Below, piece by piece: positions 43,099 to 48,588 of a stretch of 48,588 nt of DNA. Origin of the DNA: a bacterium (GTDB lineage Bacteria; Vulcanimicrobiota; Vulcanimicrobiia; Eremiobacterales; Eremiobacteraceae); contig CADDZI010000014.1 in NCBI GenBank assembly GCA_902812405.1, positions 1 through 48,588 of the forward strand, read 5' to 3'. Position numbers and translations under genes: made by a program. Numbering within the stretch: position 1 is the stretch's first letter; the number at the start of each line of letters is the position of its first letter. Below the pieces are notes generated by a model. It searched no databases. It was not told where the DNA came from and was given only the letters and a program-made list of their open reading frames with translations.

Positions 43099-43950
43099 AT
43101 GGACTCGAAACTCCGGGATTCGTTTCGCGAAACGGGAGAACTCGTAACCGAGTTGTCGGTCAAGGCTAGTGAAGCGCAGGCGCGCGGCCTGTCGCGCCGA
43201 TCTTTCGTGTCGTCCGCGCTGCTGGCGACCGGGGCGGCGGTCCTCGGGTCGAGCGTCGCGGCGGATGCCGCCGTGCGGCCTGTGCTGCGCTCGGCTCTGG
43301 TCCCCACTACGACGACCAGCAAGTGCTCGTGCACCCCGACGACCATCTTCAGCATCGCCGCCACGGCCGAGTTGCTCGCGACGACGATGTACTATCGTGC
43401 ATTGGCCCTGCCGACCGACCTTCCCGACGTCAACAGCATTGCCAACCGCAATTACTTCCAAGCTGCGCTCACCGAGGAGTACCTCCACTACGAGCTGCTG
43501 ACCAGTCTGGGCGGCAAGGCCCTGGCCACGCAGTTCTTCTTCCCGACCGGTATGTTCACGAATGAGACGACCTTCTTCAACACGCTGGACGCTCTCGAGA
43601 CGGCCTTTATCGCCGCCTATCTGGCGGCGGCCCGCGAGTTCAGCGGCGCCGTCTCGTCGGTGATCACAAAACCCAATCCCGTGGTCATCGGGGCAGCGGT
43701 GCAAATCGCCGCCGTTGAGGGCGAACATCGCGTCCTGGGCCGCGTGGCCGCGGGCGTCAACCCGCCCAACAACCGCTATCTGGAATCCGGAGAGTTCCAG
43801 TGCGTCGAGGACGCGGCGGACGCGCTCCATCCGTTCCTGGCGGGCGGGGCTGGGTTCTCGGGCCCATTCCATGTCCCGTCCAAGAGCGAGGTGAATAGCG
43901 CGGCCCAGCCCTACGGGTTCAGCTTCTTCCCACCCGAACCCGTCGCCTAA
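43099..43950 (+). CDS. Tat-exported ferritin-like protein
   Basis: A 283-residue protein from ATG 43099 (AGGGA four bases upstream). An N-terminal tail of about 32 residues precedes the twin-arginine motif SRRSFV (33-38), a hydrophobic stretch (ALLATGAAVLG) and an AADA-type cleavage site. The mature part is a four-helix bundle with ferritin-like ligand spacing: Glu in ATAELLATTMYY, Glu/His in EEYLHYELL, Glu in LETAFIAAYLAAAREF and E-x-x-H in VEGEHRVLGR. It probably folds in the cytoplasm with metal before export. A Cys pair (KCSCTP) precedes the bundle. Physiological role (metal binding, oxygen or stress protection) is unknown. Confidence 0.82.
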   Translation: MDSKLRDSFRETGELVTELSVKASEAQARGLSRRSFVSSALLATGAAVLGSSVAADAAVRPVLRSALVPTTTTSKCSCTPTTIFSIAATAELLATTMYYRALALPTDLPDVNSIANRNYFQAALTEEYLHYELLTSLGGKALATQFFFPTGMFTNETTFFNTLDALETAFIAAYLAAAREFSGAVSSVITKPNPVVIGAAVQIAAVEGEHRVLGRVAAGVNPPNNRYLESGEFQCVEDAADALHPFLAGGAGFSGPFHVPSKSEVNSAAQPYGFSFFPPEPVA

Positions 43951-43983
43951 TGCGGCACAAGGAAAGGTAGCCGGTACTCGAGC

Positions 43984-44008
43984 AGCGGTCGCGCTTTGCG
44001 CGACCGCT
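43984..44008. repeat. Dispersed palindrome, copy 4
   Basis: Eleven-base perfect arms AGCGGTCGCGC (43984-43994) and GCGCGACCGCT (43998-44008) with loop TTT, the longest stem in the family. It lies just downstream of the ferritin-like gene and may double as its terminator. Confidence 0.75.
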
Positions 44009-44049
44009 ACCTCGGGCTTTCCGATTTGTTAGTCGCTCTTCCCTGAATC

Positions 44050-44075
44050 CGTAGCGGTCGCGCTTGCGCGACCGG
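44050..44075. repeat. Dispersed palindrome, copy 5
   Basis: CGTAG followed by nine-base perfect arms CGGTCGCGC (44055-44063) and GCGCGACCG (44066-44074), spacer TT. It matches copy 3 over 26 bases, at 44050-44075. It sits 41 bases from copy 4, in the space before the end of the minus-strand DUF488 gene. Confidence 0.75.
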
Positions 44076-44109
44076 CAAGAAGTCCCCGCCCTGCGTTGAC
44101 GAATTTCCA

Positions 44110-44508
44110 TCAGGCACGACCTTTTGACGCAGCGCGGGCCGTCCGGGTGCGGTCTGCCGCACGCAGCACCTCGCGCAGTACGACCGCCTGATTGTGCTGT
44201 TCGTCGCGCGCCGAGTAGACAAGCGTCAAGACGGAATGGTCCCCCGCTGCGGTCAGGAGCTCGCGCACGCGGCGCCGTGCGGCAGGCCGGCGCAGTTCGG
44301 CTCGGTACCGTCGCTGAAATTCCGTCCAGCGCTTCGGTTCGTGGCCAAACCACTTGCGCAGCGGCGCACTGGGCGCGAGGTCCCGCCACCAGCCCTTAAC
44401 CTTGAGTTGGTCTTTGCTCAGTCCTCGGGGCCACACTCTGTCCACGAGGGCCCTATATCCGTCTCGCGGATTCGGGCGTTCGTACGCGCGTTTGATCGCG
44501 ATCTTCAT
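44110..44508 (-). CDS. DUF488 family protein
   Basis: A 132-residue protein from ATG 44508, with AGGTGA just upstream on the minus strand. Typical DUF488/YeaO blocks: IKRAYERPNPRDGYRALVDRVWPRGLSKD and WRDLAPSAPLRKWFGHEPKRW, then LVYSARDEQHNQAVVLREVL. The family is small, soluble and functionally uncharacterised; its RVWPRG motif is highly conserved. Basic C-terminal tail. An ATG at 44547 would add 13 residues not seen in relatives. Confidence 0.92.
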   Translation of the reverse strand: MKIAIKRAYERPNPRDGYRALVDRVWPRGLSKDQLKVKGWWRDLAPSAPLRKWFGHEPKRWTEFQRRYRAELRRPAARRRVRELLTAAGDHSVLTLVYSARDEQHNQAVVLREVLRAADRTRTARAASKGRA

Positions 44509-44678
44509 GCCGTCACCTGCCCTCCTGCCCGTGACACGGGTGTCCAAGACGCTTCTCCGGGTGTGCGTCCATGCATCGCCTAGTTTGAGTCTTACGTCGA
44601 GAGCTCTTGTCTAGCTTTTGTCCATATGAGGGCCAATCTTTTTTTCACAACATAGCGACACTTCCCCCAGCCGGCACG

Positions 44679-44709
44679 ACGTACCATCTAGGCCCTCTAA
44701 GGGGTACGT
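44679..44709 (+). other. Hairpin in the fasciclin gene leader
   Basis: ACGTACC (44679-44685) pairs perfectly with GGTACGT (44703-44709); inside, CCC (44693-44695) can pair with GGG (44701-44703) as an alternative. It lies about 80 bases before the fasciclin start. It could end transcription from upstream or affect mRNA stability. Confidence 0.4.
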
Positions 44710-44788
44710 GCTAGGATGCAACCTGCACGCGGCTTCGGCGCCGGCCGCTGCTCTCACCCCCTCCATTGTCGATAAAGGAGTTCTCGCG

Positions 44789-45208
44789 ATGCCTGCAACC
44801 GGTCTTCACGATATTGTCGAAACGGCCGTCGGGGCCGGATCCTTCTCAACTCTTACCGCTGCGCTCAAAGCTGCCGGCCTGGTGGACGCTCTGAAGGGCC
44901 CCGGCCCGTTCACCGTCTTTGCGCCGAATGACGATGCATTCGCACAATTGCCCGCCGGCACGCTCGACAGTCTTCTCAAAGACATTCCCAAGCTCACTGC
45001 GATCCTCCGGTACCACGTCGTGAGCGGGAGTTACGCGTCTTCGGACGTCAAGGCAAAGACGGTGCTCAAGACACTCCAGGGAGAGACAGTGACCCTCGAG
45101 CCCTCGAACAACACGGTAAAAGTGAACGACGCAACGGTCATCCAACCGGACGTTCGCGCCTCCAATGGCATCATCCATGTCATCGACCGCGTGGTCCTGC
45201 CGGCGTAG
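44789..45208 (+). CDS. Fasciclin (FAS1) domain protein
   Basis: A 139-residue single FAS1 domain from ATG 44789, with a strong AAAGGAG eight bases upstream. Motifs: [24 protein letters not shown] (alpha-helical start), [19 protein letters not shown] (H1 box), [11 protein letters not shown] (YH motif), and [14 protein letters not shown] at the end (H2 box). Most bacterial FAS1 proteins have a signal peptide; from this start there is none. A GTG at 44708 would add 27 residues ([10 protein letters not shown]...), not a clear signal either. The product may be cytoplasmic, or the extracellular address may be missed. FAS1 domains mediate adhesion or small-ligand binding. Confidence 0.9.
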   Translation: MPATGLHDIVETAVGAGSFSTLTAALKAAGLVDALKGPGPFTVFAPNDDAFAQLPAGTLDSLLKDIPKLTAILRYHVVSGSYASSDVKAKTVLKTLQGETVTLEPSNNTVKVNDATVIQPDVRASNGIIHVIDRVVLPA

Positions 45209-45215
45209 TTGAGCA

Positions 45216-45259
45216 GGGCTCGGACTGCGGCCCAAACCCGGTCCGAGCCCAAACGGACC
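45216..45259. promoter_or_regulatory. Inverted- and direct-repeat cluster upstream of the MerR/B12 regulator
   Basis: GGGCTCGGAC (45216-45225) and GTCCGAGCCC (45241-45250) form a ten-base perfect inverted repeat. GGTCCG (45240-45245) and CGGACC (45254-45259) form another, and GCCCAAAC is directly repeated at 45230 and 45247. The pattern lies between the fasciclin stop and the MerR/B12 gene. It can be read as a terminator hairpin for the former or as an operator array for the latter. Confidence 0.5.
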
Positions 45260-45299
45260 CCGCGCCGGACATGCAGAACATGCCGGCTGAAGCATCATC

Positions 45300-46220
45300 A
45301 TGACGAATTACCGCATCCTGGGCGTCGCCCGCCTCACCGGTCTCACGACGGACACCATCCGCAAGTGGGAGCGCCGGTATTGCGTCGTCACGCCGCGACG
45401 CGATGAGCGGGGTATCCGACGCTATACGGACGCCGATCTGCGACGCCTCCAGGACCTTCGCCATGCAACCGATCTTGGGTACCCTATCGGCGAAGTCGCC
45501 CGCCTGACGCCCCAGGAGCTCAGCGAGCTGCTGCGCAGCAAGCCTCTGCCTGCCGTTCCTTCCGCTGTGCGCCGCAAGAGGAACCTGCCGGATGTCTTCA
45601 CGCGCGCGGTCTTGACGGGTCTTGCCCGCTACGACGGCGAGCAGGTGGACCGCATGCTGTCGGCGGCGGCCCGTCTCCTGCCGGCCTCTGAATTCGTCCT
45701 CGATCTCATGTCGCCGCTGTTTGCGCACATCGGGCGGGCGTGGCGCTCGGGCAGCTTGGAGATCGGGCAAGAGCATCTCTTCTCGGCCGTCGCGCGGTCC
45801 GTCTTAGGCAACCTCATACGCACATACCCGCCGCGTCCGGATGCACCGCTGGCGGTTTTTGCAACGCCGGCCGGCGAACCCCACGAGTTCGGTGTGCTCC
45901 TTGCCGCCATGCTCGCCGCCAGTGAAGGTCTGCGCGTGCAGTACCTGGGACCCAATATGCCGGTTGCCTCCATCGTGCAGACGGCGGAGCAGGTGCGTGC
46001 GCAGGCTCTTGTGTTGGGCGTGGTTCGCAGCCGCCAACGCAGCTCGCTCAGCCGTGCGCTGGTGAGTTTGGCGGCGGCGTTGCCGGATCGCATTGAGTTA
46101 TGGCTGGGAGGCAAGGCCGCGCAAAAAGACCTTATAAGCCGCCTGCAACGCCCCGCCACGGCCGTGCCGACGCTGCCGGATTTTTACCGGCACCTGCGCT
46201 CTCGCCTGAGCGGCTCGTAG
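45300..46220 (+). CDS. MerR-family regulator with cobalamin-binding domain (CarH-like)
   Basis: A 306-residue regulator: MerR-type winged-helix DNA-binding domain (about 1-75, with TTDTIRKWERRY and RRYTDADL), a helical bundle (about 90-175) and a B12-binding Rossmann domain (about 180-300). The capping motif of CarH photoreceptors, W-x9-EH, is present as Trp148 and Glu158-His159. The lower-ligand motif E-x-H-x-x-G is at 193-198 (His195). The residue after the Trp is Arg149, where CarH has the His that binds cobalt after light exposure. CarH represses carotenoid genes in the dark; its target here is unknown. The neighbours (fasciclin, permease) are not typical CarH targets. Confidence 0.85.
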   Translation: MTNYRILGVARLTGLTTDTIRKWERRYCVVTPRRDERGIRRYTDADLRRLQDLRHATDLGYPIGEVARLTPQELSELLRSKPLPAVPSAVRRKRNLPDVFTRAVLTGLARYDGEQVDRMLSAAARLLPASEFVLDLMSPLFAHIGRAWRSGSLEIGQEHLFSAVARSVLGNLIRTYPPRPDAPLAVFATPAGEPHEFGVLLAAMLAASEGLRVQYLGPNMPVASIVQTAEQVRAQALVLGVVRSRQRSSLSRALVSLAAALPDRIELWLGGKAAQKDLISRLQRPATAVPTLPDFYRHLRSRLSGS

Positions 46221-46459
46221 TCCGGCGTTAGGCCGGCGCGCTTGTGGTCGGCTTGGGGCATGATGAAGACGCTCACGGTTGTCGCCAACGACAATGCCGC
46301 GAGCCAGACGCACAACCCTGACGGCCCAGCGTTGTACACTTCTCGCCGCCGATGCAGAGGTCGCGTCCCCGGCCGGACGGTCTTTCCCCAAGGCGCGGCC
46401 GGCGCAACCGAGGGTGCGCACCGGAGGGTCGCCGCCCCGTGCGTCCGAAACGGCCACGC

Positions 46460-47908
46460 ATGAGCGGTGACGACGACGCCTCGGGGCTGCGTCGCGGTCT
46501 TGGCCTGCCGGGCGCCGTCTCCATCGTCGTCGGCACGGTTATCGGGACCGGGATTTTTCTCAAAACCGCGTTGATGGCGCAGCTGCTGGGCTCGGCAGCC
46601 TGGGTCCTGGCGGCATGGGTCGCAGCCGGTCTCCTCTCGCTGGCGGGCACTCTCACCTACGCCGAACTGGCAGCCATGATGCCGCAGGCCGGCGGACCAT
46701 ACGTCTATTTGAAGGCTGCCTACGGCAAATTGCCGGCCTTCTTCTTTGGGTGGAAAGAGTTGCTGTCGACAAAGGGAGCCAGCAACGCGGCCGTCAGCAT
46801 GGCCATCGCAATCTTCCTCACGCAACTCCTGCCCATCCACGTCGTCTGGACGCAGCGAACGCTGCACCTTTTCCACGAGAGCGTCACGTGGCAATTCGGG
46901 TCGCAACAGCTCGAGGCTATCGCATTGATCGTCATCCTGTCCGCCATTAACTGCCTCGGCGTGCGGGCCGGGGGCGCCGCGCAGACCGTACTGACCGGAG
47001 CCAAGCTGGCAGGTATTGCCTTTCTCGTCATCGGCGCCTTCGCGTTCTCGCACGGAAGCTGGCGCCATTTTTTTGAGACCGGCAGCACCGACACGGCCCG
47101 CGCTGCCGGCCTATCCGCTTTCGGCGCGGCGATGATCGCTGCGCTGTGGGCGTACTCGGGATGGGGCGACCTCATCATCGCCGCCGGAGAGGTTCGACAC
47201 CCTGGTCGAACGATTCCGCGCGGATTGATCGTGGGCATCGCCATCATCATTATTGTCTACGTCGTGACGAATGTGGCCTATATTTTCGCCCTTCCGCTGG
47301 CACAAGTGGCCGGCGCCAACTCCACGGCCTTCCCGAATGCGCCTCCCGTGGCGGCACGGGTGGCAGCCGCCTTTTTGGGGGCCGGAGGCGCCGCCTTTCT
47401 CTCATTACTGTTTGTCGTGTCCGCCCTGGGAACGCTCAATGGCGGCATCCTTACCGGTTCACGCATTCCCTTTGCGATGGCGCAGGACGGTCAGATGCCG
47501 GCGGCTCTGGCCGACCTGCACCCGAAGACTCGCGCTCCGATCAAGGCGATCCTCTTCCTTGGCGCGTGGGCCTGCCTGCTGACCTTGACCGGCACCTTCG
47601 ATCAGTTGACGACGCTCGTCATCTTCGTGGATATCCTCCTGGATGCGATCGGAGTGATGGCGATTTTTCTTCTTCGGCGCAGCATGGCCGGCGCGCACCG
47701 GCCGTACCGCACACCACTCTATCCGTGGGTGCCGGCTCTCTACGCCGCGACGCTGATCTGGCTGGTCGCGAACACCGTGTGGACCAACCCGCTGGAAGTT
47801 GCAGGCGGACTCGCATTGCTGGTTGCCGGCCTGCCGGTCTACCTCTATTTCCGCACCAGGGACCGACGCCGGCCCGGGCTGACGCGGCCCGAGCCGACGA
47901 CGGTCTAA
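46460..47908 (+). CDS. Amino acid permease (LAT-type APC family)
   Basis: A 482-residue inner-membrane transporter with about 12 helices. First-helix motif GAVSIVVGTVIGTGIFLKTA (about 17-36) is the family substrate segment. LTYAELAAMMPQAGGPYVYLKAAYG (helix 3) and ALWAYSGWGDLIIAAGEVRHPGRTIPRGL (helix 6 and following) are the usual blocks. Closest in pattern to the L-type/glutamate-GABA/polyamine exchangers rather than the CAT permease at 33875. ATG 46460 is preferred; the frame runs upstream as basic low-complexity sequence without a helix. Confidence 0.9.
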   Translation: MSGDDDASGLRRGLGLPGAVSIVVGTVIGTGIFLKTALMAQLLGSAAWVLAAWVAAGLLSLAGTLTYAELAAMMPQAGGPYVYLKAAYGKLPAFFFGWKELLSTKGASNAAVSMAIAIFLTQLLPIHVVWTQRTLHLFHESVTWQFGSQQLEAIALIVILSAINCLGVRAGGAAQTVLTGAKLAGIAFLVIGAFAFSHGSWRHFFETGSTDTARAAGLSAFGAAMIAALWAYSGWGDLIIAAGEVRHPGRTIPRGLIVGIAIIIIVYVVTNVAYIFALPLAQVAGANSTAFPNAPPVAARVAAAFLGAGGAAFLSLLFVVSALGTLNGGILTGSRIPFAMAQDGQMPAALADLHPKTRAPIKAILFLGAWACLLTLTGTFDQLTTLVIFVDILLDAIGVMAIFLLRRSMAGAHRPYRTPLYPWVPALYAATLIWLVANTVWTNPLEVAGGLALLVAGLPVYLYFRTRDRRRPGLTRPEPTTV

Positions 47909-47935
47909 CGGCGCAACTGTGAGAAGGGTTGCCGG

Positions 47936-48430
47936 GTGGGGCTACAACGGCTGCTGACGCGTCAAGGTTGCGCGAAGGCGAGCGCCTTGGTCGCGGTGCC
48001 GGCACTCTTAGCTGTCATTGACTGGCTGACGCGGCGCTTGCACTCGAACGTTACGGAATTCTTGCTTGTACCGCCCTTAGCCGTCGTCATCTTCCTGCTG
48101 TTCTCCCAGCCGGACGCCGGATTCATCAATGCTCGTTCCATCATCGTCCTGCCCGTGCTGGGCGCCGCAGTCGGCGAGGCGTGCTATGCGTATTTCGGAT
48201 TGACGCCGTGGGGAGTCGGGGTGGCAACGCTCGTCATCTTGTTGGCGCAGGACGCCATCCGCGGCTATATGCCACCGTCGCTCGCCATCGCGGTCCTCGC
48301 CATGCTGCTTAAAGCTCGCGGCATCGGTTATACGGCCGGCGTTGGGCTGGCGGTTCTCTTGATCGGCGCGGTCTTTGTAGCCTGGCGGACGCTGCTGTGG
48401 TCGCGTCTCCCCGCAGGCGGCAAACACTAG
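47936..48430 (+). CDS. HPP family integral membrane protein
   Basis: A 164-residue membrane protein from GTG 47936 with about four to five helices. The HPP family motif is recognisable as MPPSLAIAVLAMLL (HPP to MPP variation) near residue 110, and INARSIIVLPVLGAAVGEACYAYFG is the second block. Some HPP proteins transport nitrite or nitrate in plastids; others have unknown roles. The gene starts 27 bases after the LAT permease gene and is probably in the same transcript. Confidence 0.75.
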   Translation: MGLQRLLTRQGCAKASALVAVPALLAVIDWLTRRLHSNVTEFLLVPPLAVVIFLLFSQPDAGFINARSIIVLPVLGAAVGEACYAYFGLTPWGVGVATLVILLAQDAIRGYMPPSLAIAVLAMLLKARGIGYTAGVGLAVLLIGAVFVAWRTLLWSRLPAGGKH

Positions 48431-48455
48431 AACTGCCGACGCAACGTGTGGGGTT

Positions 48456-48483
48456 GTGGCGGCCGCGCCAGCGCGGCCGCTAC
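48456..48483. repeat. Dispersed palindrome, copy 6
   Basis: Ten-base perfect arms GCGGCCGCGC (48459-48468) and GCGCGGCCGC (48471-48480) with CA between, ending TAC. It is a variant with GGCC in place of GGTC. A lone left arm, GTAGCGGTCGC, recurs at 48531-48541. It follows the HPP gene. Confidence 0.65.
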
Positions 48484-48588
48484 CGAAGCTCCTGCACGGT
48501 TGTTTGTAGCAGCCGTGGTATGGTTTTCGCGTAGCGGTCGCCCACCGCAACCACACGCCCTCCGATCGAGGGCCCGATGCTGCGCCAT

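Noticed and set aside
46184-46310. A minus-strand frame with a hydrophobic stretch (LCVWLAALSLATTVSVF) overlapping the MerR/B12 gene end
   Set aside because: No good start or ribosome site and strong overlap with a recognised gene; likely a shadow in GC-rich DNA.
46260-46463. A small plus-strand frame starting MMKTLTVVANDN between the MerR/B12 gene and the LAT permease gene
   Set aside because: GGGG is only four bases from the second ATG, the C-terminal half is basic low-complexity sequence, and it overlaps the permease start.

Overview
The window is a high-GC, gene-dense bacterial chromosome segment (base composition judged by eye, not computed). It carries a TonB-type energy transducer, several lipoproteins and a Tat-exported protein, which point to a cell with an outer membrane. 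A GAAC-N4-GTTC site of the Gram-positive LexA type is also present. That mixture, with a complete 14-gene complex I locus, would fit a diderm lineage near the Terrabacteria such as Eremiobacterota (WPS-2) or relatives. This placement is a low-confidence inference; no rRNA or tRNA gene is visible to test it.

Layout. 1-930: the tail of a probable MutY adenine glycosylase, then endonuclease III (nth). 838-6299, minus strand: a multi-sensor diguanylate cyclase, a kynureninase-like PLP enzyme and a geranylgeranyl-reductase-type flavoprotein, probably one operon. 6525-9867, plus strand: a SirB1-like transglutaminase-fold/TPR protein, aminopeptidase P and an M20 amidohydrolase with stop/start overlaps. 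9968-10810: TonB-like protein. 10973-15047, minus: two large TPR/coiled-coil proteins whose genes overlap by 17 bases. 15230-17268: thioredoxin reductase divergent from a cysteine-synthase-family enzyme. 17360-31544: nuoABCDEFGHIJKLMN in canonical order, almost every junction overlapping or nearly so. 31573-40054: accessory region of lipoproteins, secreted proteins of unknown function, an amino-acid permease, a solitary RmlC-like epimerase, an ornithine-cyclodeaminase family enzyme, an Asp-box (BNR) lipoprotein, a Pro-Phe-rich secreted protein and a VOC protein. 40055-42894: a 531-base gene-free stretch rich in small hairpins, then three type IV pilin-like genes. 43099-48430: Tat-exported ferritin-like protein, DUF488 protein, fasciclin-domain protein, MerR/B12-binding regulator, second amino-acid permease and HPP-family membrane protein.

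The nuo genes encode a complete NADH:quinone oxidoreductase with every Fe-S ligand set I could check, including the extra N7 cluster in NuoG. The most unusual observation is in its antiporter-like subunits. The TM5 glutamate needed for proton transfer (E. coli Glu144 in NuoL and NuoM, Glu133 in NuoN) is Gly in NuoL and Asp in NuoM; NuoN keeps Glu. NuoL also lacks the nearby Arg175. The second notable item is a CarH-like cobalamin regulator that keeps the cofactor-capping Trp, Glu and His and the lower-ligand His but has Arg where CarH has the light-state His. A small family of near-perfect palindromes (CGGTCGCGC/GCGCGACCG arms) is scattered only through the accessory intergenic spaces.
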